Positions 44,570 through 52,315 of a DNA stretch of 64,000 bases are shown here, piece by piece (positions within the stretch are counted from its first letter, which is position 1; each line of letters begins with the position of its first letter). The notes beneath the pieces were generated by a model. That model worked only from the letters and a program-made list of their open reading frames with translations, was not told where the DNA came from and did not search any database. Source of the stretch: G963662675 sp963662675. Lineage in GTDB: Bacteria > Bacteroidota > Bacteroidia > Bacteroidales > Prolixibacteraceae. Where the stretch lies: positions 1,484,817 through 1,548,816 of the forward strand of contig CAXXHP010000004.1 in assembly GCA_963662675.2 (NCBI GenBank), in the 5' to 3' direction. The translations under genes were made by a program, and so were the position numbers.

Positions 44570-45817
44570 ATGGATGTCAAGAAACAACTAAAATTAACAT
44601 TGAAGGCTAGCCGAAGCCTCAATTTATTGAGCGTTGAAAAAATCAACCTCATTCTAAATGATTTGGCAAGTGCTGCCATTACTCATACCAATGAAATTTT
44701 AGAAGAAAACAAGAAGGATCTTGCCCGCATGGATCTTACCGATCCGAAGTTTGACAGGTTAAAGCTAACCACAGAACGAATTGAAGGCATTGCTGCAGAC
44801 ATTCGCAACGTAGCCTCTTTGCCTTCACCCATAGGACGTATTCTAAGCGAAACGGAACGTCCAAATGGTCTGAAGGTTAAGAAAGTATCTGTTGCTTTTG
44901 GGGTAATCGGCATCATTTACGAGGCTCGTCCAAACGTGACATTCGATGTATTTTCACTTTGCCTGAAATCGGGAAATGCCTGTGTACTAAAAGGAGGAAG
45001 CGACGCCATCGATTCTAATACGGCCATCGTAAAAATTATCCATTCTGTTCTTGAAAAACACGACATTGATAAAAATATTTTGACACTTCTGCCTGCCGAC
45101 CGTGAAGCAACGGCTCAAATACTTACAGCACGCGGATATGTAGACCTAATTATTCCACGTGGATCTCAAGGGCTAATTAACTATGTGCGCGAAAATGCCA
45201 CCATTCCGGTTATTGAAACCGGAGCAGGTATATGCCACACTTATTTTGATGAGTTCGGAGATACAGCAAAAGGGCAAGCCATTGTAAACAACGCAAAAAC
45301 ACGTCGCGTGAGTGTTTGTAATGCATTGGATTGCCTTGTTATACATGAAGCCAGACTAGCTGATCTGCCTCAAATATGTACCGAATTACCAACAAGCAAT
45401 GTAGTTGTTTATGCAGATGAAAAAGCATATGCCATTTTAGAAGGGAAGTACCCATCAAACTTGCTTGAAAAAGCAACTGAAGAATCTTTTGGAACAGAGT
45501 TTTTGGACTATAAGATGTCTGTAAAAACAGTTTCATCGTTTAACGAGGCACTTGATCATATTGCAGCAAACAGCTCGAAGCACAGCGAAGCAATCATCTC
45601 TGAAAATGAAGAGCGTTTGGATCTGTTCCGAAAATTGGTAGATGCTTCTTCGGTTTACTGTAATGTATCCACCGCATTTACCGATGGAGCACAATTTGGA
45701 TTAGGTGCCGAAATTGGCATTTCAACCCAAAAGCTACATGCCCGCGGCCCCATGGCACTTGAGGAACTAACCAGTTATAAATGGCTAATTGACGGTGACG
45801 GAACAATCCGCCCCTAG
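44570..45817 (+). CDS. proA: Glutamate-5-semialdehyde dehydrogenase (gamma-glutamyl phosphate reductase)
   Basis: A 415-residue NADPH-dependent reductase. Family blocks are FGVIGIIYEARPNVTFDVFSLCLKSGNACVLKGGSDA (about residues 105-145), PRGSQGLINYVRENATIPVIETGAGICHTYFDE, the catalytic Cys in RRVSVCNALDCLVIHE (about 245), and a C-terminal VYCNVSTAFTDGAQFGLGAEIGISTQKLHARGPM. With proB and proC it completes proline synthesis. The next gene follows a 132-base gap that holds a REP-like palindrome. Confidence 0.96.
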   Translation: MDVKKQLKLTLKASRSLNLLSVEKINLILNDLASAAITHTNEILEENKKDLARMDLTDPKFDRLKLTTERIEGIAADIRNVASLPSPIGRILSETERPNGLKVKKVSVAFGVIGIIYEARPNVTFDVFSLCLKSGNACVLKGGSDAIDSNTAIVKIIHSVLEKHDIDKNILTLLPADREATAQILTARGYVDLIIPRGSQGLINYVRENATIPVIETGAGICHTYFDEFGDTAKGQAIVNNAKTRRVSVCNALDCLVIHEARLADLPQICTELPTSNVVVYADEKAYAILEGKYPSNLLEKATEESFGTEFLDYKMSVKTVSSFNEALDHIAANSSKHSEAIISENEERLDLFRKLVDASSVYCNVSTAFTDGAQFGLGAEIGISTQKLHARGPMALEELTSYKWLIDGDGTIRP

Positions 45818-45830
45818 AAAAATACATTGA

Positions 45831-45909
45831 GTCACCCCCAACTTGTTTCGGGATCTCAGTGAGAAAGAAGCAATGCTTTGTACAGATCCTGAAACAAGTT
45901 TAGGATAAC
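45831..45909. repeat. REP-like palindrome, copy A
   Basis: Arms GTCACCCCCAACTTGTTTCGG / AAACAAGTTTAGGATAAC form an imperfect stem of about 26 bases each around a short loop. It matches the palindrome at 46919-46986 (copy B) and shares its GTCA-CCC-GAA...TTTCGGG core with a shorter hairpin at 20595-20621. Confidence 0.75.
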
Positions 45910-45949
45910 TAAGATTTTTAAAAAACGAAACCTGTAACGAACCAATCAT

Positions 45950-46900
45950 ATGAAACACTTCACATCGGTACACGACCTGGATAATCTGGATGAAGCTCTA
46001 AAGCTAGCCTTAGAACTTAAAAAAGATCCTTATAAATATCAATCGTTGGGCAAGAACAAAACCTTGTTGCTGGTTTTCTTCAACTCGAGCCTACGCACAC
46101 GTTTGAGCACCCAAAAGGCCGGACTTAATTTAGGTATGAATGTGATTGTTTTCGATATTAACGAAGGTGGTTGGAAACTAGAAACTGAACTTGGAGTGAT
46201 TATGGATGGTGACAAACCTGAACATATCCGCGAGGCCGTGCCTGTAATTGGCAAATACTGCGACATCATTGGAGTGCGTGCGTTCGCCAAATTTGAGAAT
46301 AAAGAAGACGACTACGAAGAAAGAATCATTCAGCAGTTTGTTGACTATGCCGGCGTGCCTGTTGTGAGCATGGAAGCAGCAACACGCCATCCGTTACAAT
46401 CCTTTGCTGACAACCTCACCATTGAAGAGCATAAAACCAAGGAACGTCCAAAAGTGGTGATGACTTGGGCACCACACCCTCGTGCTTTGCCACAGGCAGT
46501 ACCTAATTCTTTTGTGGAGTGGATGCGCGAAACTGATTATGACTTGGTCGTGACTCACCCCAAAGGTTATGAGTTAGCTCCTGAGTTTATGGGTGATTTG
46601 AACCCAGAATACGACCAGATGAAGGCCTTCGAAGGTGCTGACTTCATTTACGCCAAAAGCTGGGCATCATACAACGACTATGGTAAAGTATTGTCGAAAG
46701 ATCGCGAATGGACAGTATCTGACCGGCAGATGGCGGTTACCAACAATGCTAAATTTATGCATTGCCTGCCTGTACGCCGTAACATGATTGTGACTGACTC
46801 TGTTATTGACGGACCAAACTCAATTGTTGTTCCCGAAGCCGAAAACCGTTTATTCTCGGCACAAGCAGTGTTGAAATTGCTATTAGATCAAATAAAGTAA
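45950..46900 (+). CDS. argF': N-succinylornithine carbamoyltransferase
   Basis: A 316-residue carbamoyltransferase. SSLRTRLSTQKAG (residues 46-58) is the carbamoyl-phosphate loop with the STRT-like element replaced by SLRTR. NEGGWKLETELGVIMDGDKPEHIREAVPVIG holds Pro90 in DGDKPEH, the residue that gives the Bacteroides fragilis enzyme its preference for N-succinylornithine over N-acetylornithine (a Pro/Glu switch known for this family). SMEAATRHPLQSFAD and KVVMTWAPHPRALPQAVPNSF complete the match. It makes N-succinylcitrulline. A deacylase for the last steps is not in this window. Length and every block agree with the family. Confidence 0.95.
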   Translation: MKHFTSVHDLDNLDEALKLALELKKDPYKYQSLGKNKTLLLVFFNSSLRTRLSTQKAGLNLGMNVIVFDINEGGWKLETELGVIMDGDKPEHIREAVPVIGKYCDIIGVRAFAKFENKEDDYEERIIQQFVDYAGVPVVSMEAATRHPLQSFADNLTIEEHKTKERPKVVMTWAPHPRALPQAVPNSFVEWMRETDYDLVVTHPKGYELAPEFMGDLNPEYDQMKAFEGADFIYAKSWASYNDYGKVLSKDREWTVSDRQMAVTNNAKFMHCLPVRRNMIVTDSVIDGPNSIVVPEAENRLFSAQAVLKLLLDQIK

Positions 46901-46918
46901 ACATCAATCCCTAAAAAA

Positions 46919-46986
46919 GTCATCCCGAACTCGTTTCGGGATCTGTACTGTATCGGGCTCAGATCCTGAAACAAGTTCAGGATGAC
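46919..46986. repeat. REP-like palindrome, copy B
   Basis: Arms GTCATCCCGAACTCGTTTCGG (46919-46939) and the reverse complement-like CCTGAAACAAGTTCAGGATGAC (to 46986) form a nearly perfect stem around CTGTACTGTATCGGGCTCAG. It sits 48 bases before the argB start, in the same kind of position as copy A before argF'. Confidence 0.8.
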
Positions 46987-47034
46987 TAGTACTGGTGATT
47001 ACTCAAACATATCAAAGAATTGAATTTCTGAAAG

Positions 47035-47808
47035 ATGAATAATAAACTAACAATAGTAAAAGTTGGCGGTAAGGTAGTTGAAGAAAAAGATTCGCTGCTC
47101 GATTTGCTTTCCCATTTTTCAAAACTCGAAGGACCCAAAGTATTGGTTCATGGTGGTGGACGTTCTGCCACAGCAATGGCTGCACGATTAGGCATTGAGA
47201 GCAAAATGGTGGAAGGTCGCCGCATTACCGACAAAGCTACCCTCGAAGTAGTAACAATGGTATATGGAGGATTGGTCAACAAAAGTATTGTTGCCAACTT
47301 GCAAGCGCTTGGTATTAATGCCATTGGCCTTACCGGTGCCGACCTTAATTATATGCAAGCTGTAAAACGCCCCGTAAAAGATATCGACTACGGATTTGTG
47401 GGCGACATTGTGGCTGTTAATGTGGAAGAGCTAAAACTGCTGGTTGAAAAGAACGTGGTGCCTGTATTGGCTCCTCTCTCGCACGATAAGCAGGGAAGCA
47501 TGCTGAATGTAAATGCCGACACCATTGCAGCTGAAGCAGCCATCGCATTTAGCAAACATTATGAAGTTGAATTGGTGTACTGCTTTGAAAAACCGGGTGT
47601 ACTTGAAGATGCAGAAGACGACAACTCGGTAATTAACTCACTAAATCATATTCAATTTAAAGATTTGCAGGAAAATGGTGCTATACACGCCGGCATGATA
47701 CCCAAACTTGACAACAGTTTTAATGCTATTGGCAAAGGTGTGGCGCGTGTGCGTATTACCAACATTCCCGGTCTGCAAAAAGGTGGCACTACGTTATTGC
47801 CCGAGTAA
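47035..47808 (+). CDS. argB: N-acylglutamate kinase
   Basis: A 257-residue amino-acid kinase. Glycine loop VLVHGGGRSATAMAARLG (about residues 37-55), then SKMVEGRRITDKATLEVVTMVYGGLVNKSIV (acylglutamate site), and GAIHAGMIPKLDNSFNAIGKGVARVRITN near the end. It phosphorylates the N-acylglutamate made by the GNAT enzyme. It is the last gene of the operon, followed by a perfect terminator-type hairpin. Substrate acyl group is inferred to be succinyl. Confidence 0.95.
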   Translation: MNNKLTIVKVGGKVVEEKDSLLDLLSHFSKLEGPKVLVHGGGRSATAMAARLGIESKMVEGRRITDKATLEVVTMVYGGLVNKSIVANLQALGINAIGLTGADLNYMQAVKRPVKDIDYGFVGDIVAVNVEELKLLVEKNVVPVLAPLSHDKQGSMLNVNADTIAAEAAIAFSKHYEVELVYCFEKPGVLEDAEDDNSVINSLNHIQFKDLQENGAIHAGMIPKLDNSFNAIGKGVARVRITNIPGLQKGGTTLLPE

Positions 47809-47822
47809 ATAGAAAAATAGAA

Positions 47823-47859
47823 TAAGGGATGTCATCTTTTAAAAAGATGACATCCCTTA
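47823..47859 (+). terminator. Perfect hairpin ending the arginine-proline operon
   Basis: A 15-base-pair stem (TAAGGGATGTCATCTT / AAGATGACATCCCTTA) around TTAAA, 15 bases after argB. No long T-tract follows on the plus strand (catatcaaaa), so it may work bidirectionally or as an mRNA end-stabiliser. Confidence 0.7.
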
Positions 47860-47877
47860 CATATCAAAAAAGATCAG

Positions 47878-47897
47878 TCAAAGAATTTGCAGGAACA
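47878..47897. repeat. Direct repeat, left copy, flanking the GNAT gene
   Basis: TCAAAGAATTTGCAGGAACA. It recurs at 48601-48620 with one difference (G to A). The two copies bracket the GNAT gene at 48001-48435. Confidence 0.8.
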
Positions 47898-48000
47898 CTA
47901 AAATTAGCGATCACTTTTATGTTACAAATTGCGAGTGATTAACACTGCAAGGACATGAAATAATCAAGCAACGATGCTAAACGGAGTGTTTTCAAAAACT

Positions 48001-48435
48001 TCAGAGCCAATAATCGCAATTTGATTCAACACTATCTACTTTTGCCCCAAGTTTTTCATAAAAGTCTATTGCATTTTTATTCCACCCAGATACTTGCCAA
48101 TGAACTTTTTTACAATTCTCTTCCTTCGCTTTATTTATAACCGACTCAATCAGTTTTTTGCCATATCCTTGTTTCCTGTAATCAGGATTTATATACAAAT
48201 CATCCATATACATAGACTTGCCAATCCAAGTAAAGTAAGCATAAAAATAAGTTGCATATCCGACTAATTTACCCGATTCATTTTCGATTACGAATCCGTT
48301 AACCAATTCTGATTCCTCATTCATTTGCTCGACTGAATTGATCATTTTATCTGACATTTTTTGAAATGTTGCAAACTCCTTAAACATGGAAATCATGTTT
48401 TTGTAGTCAACTCTTTCTATTGGTCTTATTTTCAT
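48001..48435 (-). CDS. GNAT family N-acetyltransferase
   Basis: A 144-residue GNAT protein. The acetyl-CoA binding segment is DLYINPDYRKQGYGKKLIESVINKAKEEN (about residues 78-106, with the Q/R-x-x-G-x-G/A loop as RKQGYGKKL). The end, VHWQVSGWNKNAIDFYEKLGAKV, is also typical. Start MKIRPIERVDYKNMISMF. Substrate is unknown; small GNATs of this shape often acetylate polyamines, antibiotics or other amines. It lies between the operon-ending hairpin of argB and a DUF5714 gene, flanked by a near-identical 20-base direct repeat, so it was probably gained as a unit. Confidence 0.88.
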   Translation of the reverse strand: MKIRPIERVDYKNMISMFKEFATFQKMSDKMINSVEQMNEESELVNGFVIENESGKLVGYATYFYAYFTWIGKSMYMDDLYINPDYRKQGYGKKLIESVINKAKEENCKKVHWQVSGWNKNAIDFYEKLGAKVDSVESNCDYWL

Positions 48436-48600
48436 ATCTATTATTGGTTATGTTACTGGATAGTCTGCAAATGCCATATGATGAATTACCTGCATGAATA
48501 GTTTGGCTTTCGGTAGCCCTAACGATCAAGACACATAATTAACAAACGTACTAACGGTCTCTTTGGGTTTCATACACTCCTAATATTTCAAGTTATACAT

Positions 48601-48620
48601 TCAAAGAATTTGCAAGAACA
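48601..48620. repeat. Direct repeat, right copy, flanking the GNAT gene
   Basis: TCAAAGAATTTGCAAGAACA, 19 of 20 bases identical to 47878-47897, same orientation, 703 bases apart. Confidence 0.8.
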
Positions 48621-48649
48621 GATTGCTAATGATTTCCTGTGCGAGAATC

Positions 48650-48681
48650 CGAACAATGACACCGCAATGCAATTTACAAAA
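48650..48681. repeat. Gene-end repeat element at the DUF5714 gene
   Basis: CGAACAATG, then a variable 6-8 bases, then TGCAATTT and an A-rich end, running into the stop of the DUF5714 gene. A related element is at 49481-49510 at the end of the trypsin-like gene. Confidence 0.6.
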
Positions 48682-49381
48682 TCTTGTATTCCGGATGATA
48701 TCGACATAAACTTTCAATGCATTCTTCATTTTTTGTCTGATAAGTGCATTTTATCTCAGAATAGTCAAGTTTTACTTTTTGATGTTTATATATAAAATCA
48801 ATAGCGTTTCTAAGAGAATGAAATGTAACCCGCTTGCAACACCTTGGCCCTTCATCCGATGCTATTTCAAACAAGCTACTAGATGTCATAAGACCACACA
48901 AACTCCATTCTGATTTAGAAAATGGAGTACAGTCTAATACGATACTTAAAAATATTCCTGTTCCAATAGCAGCACCACAAGCACCATATAAACTACAAAA
49001 AGCGGGTAATATTTTTTTTGATCGTGCACGTGCAATTTTTAATTTTTTAGGAATCAATTCTACTTCCCCTGTTTTATTATAGTATGTAGAAATCAAAACC
49101 GCTGGAACAAGAAAATGATGCTCGGGTCCATGTATCTTAATCTTGGGGCTATTCATAATTGATTGAGCCAAATCAATTGGATTTGTACCTATGTTGTTTT
49201 TGCAAAACTTTTCTATGTAGCCGAGTGTGTCTAAAGCAATACATGAATCACAAACAAAATGTCCGTCCATACATCTTATTTGCGATTCAAATGTATGTTT
49301 ACAGATTTCACATTTAAGGGATATTGGTTTCTCCAAAGAAATCAGTTCTGATTTACAGATTTCACAAACATCTTCTATCAT
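48674..49381 (-). CDS. DUF5714-like zinc-ribbon protein
   Basis: A 235-residue protein. The N-terminal part carries two CxxC zinc-ribbon pairs (CEICKSEL, then CEICKHTF), followed by CMDGHFVCDSCIALDTLGYIEKFC. The rest (GPEHHFLVPAVLISTYY, LPAFCSLYGACGAAIGTGIFLSI) matches what I know as DUF5714, often encoded near or fused to methyltransferases. A GPxHHF-like motif with two histidines and a Gly-rich helix are visible. A biochemical role is unknown. The protein has no signal peptide. It sits in the accessory patch between the GNAT and trypsin-like genes. Confidence 0.7.
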   Translation of the reverse strand: MIEDVCEICKSELISLEKPISLKCEICKHTFESQIRCMDGHFVCDSCIALDTLGYIEKFCKNNIGTNPIDLAQSIMNSPKIKIHGPEHHFLVPAVLISTYYNKTGEVELIPKKLKIARARSKKILPAFCSLYGACGAAIGTGIFLSIVLDCTPFSKSEWSLCGLMTSSSLFEIASDEGPRCCKRVTFHSLRNAIDFIYKHQKVKLDYSEIKCTYQTKNEECIESLCRYHPEYKIL

Positions 49382-49417
49382 TTCGCTAAATTATTTAGTA
49401 GAACCAAAATAATACCA

Positions 49418-49510
49418 GTTGAGCGACAAATTTCCGGAGAATGTCCATGTTCGATAAGACTGAACAACGATGCAAAAAATCGAACAATGGCGCACAGTGC
49501 AATTTGAAAA
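49418..49510. repeat. Imperfect inverted repeat / gene-end repeat between DUF5714 and trypsin-like genes
   Basis: Left arm around 49418-49456 (GAGCGACAAATTT...ATGTCCATGTTCGAT) and right arm 49479-49510 (ATCGAACAATGG...AATTTGAAAAG) are imperfect reverse complements around a loop of about 22 bases. The right arm is the same type of element as at 48650-48681, and ACAACGATGC in the loop recurs near 47970 at the end of the GNAT gene. Confidence 0.55.
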
Positions 49511-49513
49511 GAG

Positions 49514-50284
49514 CTAGCGACTGGGTTTTTCATATTCAATTTTATATTTTTCAAACATTGTTCTTAAATACTTCACACTACCAATTACTCCCAAGTTTCC
49601 TTCCTGTCCGGAAACAATGCCAACTAAATACCCATTTTTATCGATCACCGGAGAACCACTTCTTCCAACTGGCTGGGCATCCGTCGTTAAGGTTTGCACA
49701 TAGTAGTAGTCTCCCAAATTTTTAAAACATTGAAGTTTTATTAAAGCAGGATTACTATTATCTGCTTGTTTCATACCCCACCCAACCGCATAAACAATCT
49801 CATTCGTCTTTATCGGTGTATGTCTAATTTTTAAGGGGTATAGTTCTAAATCAGGTTTGTCAATTTCAAAAAGAATCCAATCTCTTACTTTTAGCGTGTT
49901 AAACTGTCCTATGTTTTCTTTTGGATCAGCATTGATCAGGCGTTTTATAAAAACGTTTTTTTCTTTGTCATTCTTTGGGTAAAACTTCCAGTAGTTAAAA
50001 CTGCCTCCTAAATCTATGTTTGTTAAACCTAATTGGTTTTCAAAAACCATAAATAAATGCTTGCATGAAATCCCCAATGTATCAAAGCCAGTAGTAATAA
50101 GAAATGAGTTAGCTATATCTTCAAACGTTGTGTCATTAAAACTAATCTCATTTGTTAGGGCAAAAGTTGGCCATTGAGACAGTGGATTGTCCATCCATGT
50201 TTCTTTTATTATTGGAGCTTCTTGATTACATCCAACTGTCAGTAGTGCAATCCCAATTATTAATAATTCTATTCTTTTCATCAT
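49514..50284 (-). CDS. Trypsin-like serine protease lipoprotein
   Basis: A 256-residue protein. Signal peptide with lipobox LTVGC (Cys19) suggests outer-membrane or periplasmic lipoprotein. The body is a divergent trypsin fold: the His is probably His76 (SCKHLFMVFENQ, the usual position after a TGF strand), the Asp is in VRDWILFEID (Asp135), and the nucleophile Ser209 lies in PVGRSGSPVIDKNGYLVGIVSG. The GxSGSPV...GxVSG core is strong evidence. It has no PDZ domain. It may cleave surface or imported proteins, or respond to a stress signal. Its upstream neighbour on the minus strand is the SIR2 gene, 258 bases away, so a joint role is only possible, not shown. Confidence 0.75.
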   Translation of the reverse strand: MMKRIELLIIGIALLTVGCNQEAPIIKETWMDNPLSQWPTFALTNEISFNDTTFEDIANSFLITTGFDTLGISCKHLFMVFENQLGLTNIDLGGSFNYWKFYPKNDKEKNVFIKRLINADPKENIGQFNTLKVRDWILFEIDKPDLELYPLKIRHTPIKTNEIVYAVGWGMKQADNSNPALIKLQCFKNLGDYYYVQTLTTDAQPVGRSGSPVIDKNGYLVGIVSGQEGNLGVIGSVKYLRTMFEKYKIEYEKPSR

Positions 50285-50542
50285 TATTTATAATTTCGGT
50301 TTTATACGCTGTTGCCTAACTTGCTGACCAACGTTTGGCTTAGCTATGTGGGTTTTCGGAACTTTTTATTTGATAGCTGCACGGAGCCAATTTGTTAATT
50401 TAAATTTTCTTTATTATGCCAATCGACAAAGACTGCAAGCAGATTACTGGCACTTATAAGTCAAACCTCTTCGGGATTTAATCGGGTCCCAACGCGCTTG
50501 TTCTTTAAGGCTTTATCTTCCATTACTAATACAAATGTTAGC

Positions 50543-52129
50543 TTAGTTATTATTGATCTGTAATCCATATTTTAAATAATCATAAAGACAAATTAGCTTT
50601 CTAAACTGAGTGTCTTTTATCATATCATCATTCCAATTGTTAATAAGTAAACTTTTTAAATCATTTACATTGATATCTTCTGTTTTTAATAACGGAATAT
50701 AAAAAAGAGTATGTGCTAGATCATTTGCTCGTTGAACTGATTTAATAGAACTATGGTTCTTCTGAATTAGATTCTTCTTTTTAGAATAAGTCTTAGAAGG
50801 GAAAAATCGCTCAACGGTACATCCATCGACCAATGTTCTCAATTTTTCAGTTGAGTCTACTGTTTTCTTCATCTTCCCATTTTTGGTTAACTTGTCTGAT
50901 TTTCTGAGATATTTAAAAACTGGCACATATTTTCGACCAGATTTTAATGAATCTGGTATAACAGAATCAAGAACTGCAGATGAGTTTAAGTTCTTATTTT
51001 CATAAACTAGATCTTGCATTAACTCAAGTGTCCCAACACCTTTGTAGCCATACATGGAAAGCTCACTTTTTATACCTACCCCAAAATAATATTCAAGATT
51101 TTCAGCATCAACTGTCTCAGATAATTTTTCACTAACCATTATTTTCTCTGTTGGCTCATTAGTTTTGACAAATTCATAAACCATCCCTTTCATTCTTCTC
51201 AGAACTTTAACGGGTAATCTTTTCTTTAAACTAGAGAGTACTTCAAATAATGGATTAAATGATTTTAATTTAATTTCCTTTATTGGAATTGGGATGTTTT
51301 TCGATGTTAAAATTATTGAAGAATCACTTATTCTAGGTTCTGAATTATCCTTGATTCTTTTTACAAATACTAGTCTATCTTTCAATTTATCAATATTTTC
51401 ATCATCTAGGCAGTTTACAATTGATGTTAGTATCTCTATCACATTTGAATCGTGAAGTGAGTAACCTAAAAATATAATTGGATGCTCAACAAATATCGTA
51501 AGTAACTTAGCTGCTAAATATGGATTTTTTGTTTCAAACTCTTTATAGTCTTCGGAAGTAAGCACAAGGCTATTAGGGGCTGACACACATCCATGTATTT
51601 TGTATATTTCTCCAATATTTAGAGAGTCGGCAAAAAGTAATTCCGACTGACCTACATACTTTGTAAAATCAGGAAAAATTGATTCTAAAAATGTATCCCA
51701 ATTTGTTGTAATGATACCATCTACGTTAATTTCTTTTAAGGCCTCAATTTCATCTAGAACTTCAGATTGTTGTGTTACAGTTTTGGCTTGGATATATTTA
51801 GATATTTCATATTTAAGTGGTGATTGTTCTGAAAGAGATGCTTGCTCTTTATATGACTCTCGACTTTCTTCAAACTTACTATCAGTCCACCACCTTTCAT
51901 GTAACTCTTTTGCTAATAATGAGGCGATTTTAGCATTATCTGATTTTGTTTTAGATTGATAGTATTGATAGGGTTTGTCTCCGTTTATTTCTTTAATTAT
52001 TTTCGATAACAGTTCACCCCACGTTTCAAGATCAATATATCGTCTAGAAAAACCTGACCCTACAAACAAAAATGGTGCAGTACTAAATCCTTGAAAGTGC
52101 TTTATCAAATCCTCTTTAAATTCGTCCAT
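50543..52129 (-). CDS. SIR2-domain protein, candidate anti-phage NADase
   Basis: About 528 residues from the ATG at 52129 (residue 48 of the longer open frame; the first 47 residues look like translated spacer). The N-terminal SIR2-like domain shows the NAD-binding GSGFSRR (residues 24-30), the Asn-Trp-Asp triplet at 143-145 in IITTNWDTFLESIF, and His179 in YKIHGC, the catalytic positions of Sir2 folds; IIFLGYSLHDSNVIEIL follows. The C-terminal 300 residues have no domain I can name. Bacterial SIR2_2-type proteins frequently deplete NAD+ on phage infection; that is family knowledge, while a defence role here is inference. It is visibly more AT-rich than the arg operon (not computed). No partner gene of a known multi-gene system is adjacent. 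Confidence 0.8.
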   Translation of the reverse strand: MDEFKEDLIKHFQGFSTAPFLFVGSGFSRRYIDLETWGELLSKIIKEINGDKPYQYYQSKTKSDNAKIASLLAKELHERWWTDSKFEESRESYKEQASLSEQSPLKYEISKYIQAKTVTQQSEVLDEIEALKEINVDGIITTNWDTFLESIFPDFTKYVGQSELLFADSLNIGEIYKIHGCVSAPNSLVLTSEDYKEFETKNPYLAAKLLTIFVEHPIIFLGYSLHDSNVIEILTSIVNCLDDENIDKLKDRLVFVKRIKDNSEPRISDSSIILTSKNIPIPIKEIKLKSFNPLFEVLSSLKKRLPVKVLRRMKGMVYEFVKTNEPTEKIMVSEKLSETVDAENLEYYFGVGIKSELSMYGYKGVGTLELMQDLVYENKNLNSSAVLDSVIPDSLKSGRKYVPVFKYLRKSDKLTKNGKMKKTVDSTEKLRTLVDGCTVERFFPSKTYSKKKNLIQKNHSSIKSVQRANDLAHTLFYIPLLKTEDINVNDLKSLLINNWNDDMIKDTQFRKLICLYDYLKYGLQINNN

Positions 52130-52253
52130 AACTATACTCTGTAGGGTATTTAATTTAAACATTACTAGTTTTAAAATGCACCTAAAATTAGCTTTTTTTA
52201 CTAAATGTATTATTCGATCAGCTAACAAAATAATTAACAGGGCTTGTAAATGG

Positions 52254-52297
52254 CATAAAAAAAGCTCCAACCTGTTGAACAGATTGGAGCTTTTGTA
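52254..52297 (-). terminator. Terminator after the DUF4395 gene
   Basis: On the minus strand an AAAAGCTCCAA / TTGGAGCTTTT stem, with inner CTGTT/AACAG pairs, is followed by seven T residues, 19 bases past the DUF4395 stop. It separates that gene from the SIR2 gene. Confidence 0.85.
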
Positions 52298-52315
52298 TTT
52301 TTATTAGGTTGTGGC

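Noticed and set aside
48436..48600. Small ORF in the 165-base gap upstream of the GNAT gene
   Set aside because: No frame longer than about 20 codons with a start was found; the stretch looks like spacer with TTTGGCTTTCGG that also occurs in part near 50333.
50300..50540. Classical integron with attC sites
   Set aside because: Only a partial RYYYAAC/GTTRRRY match is seen, outer spacing is about 225 bases, orientation in another spacer is wrong, and no integrase is present. Kept only as a cassette-like hint.
52130..52270. Longer start for the SIR2 protein
   Set aside because: The added 47 residues are low-complexity and hydrophobic, with no family match; the ATG at 52129 begins a normal SIR2-domain N-terminus.
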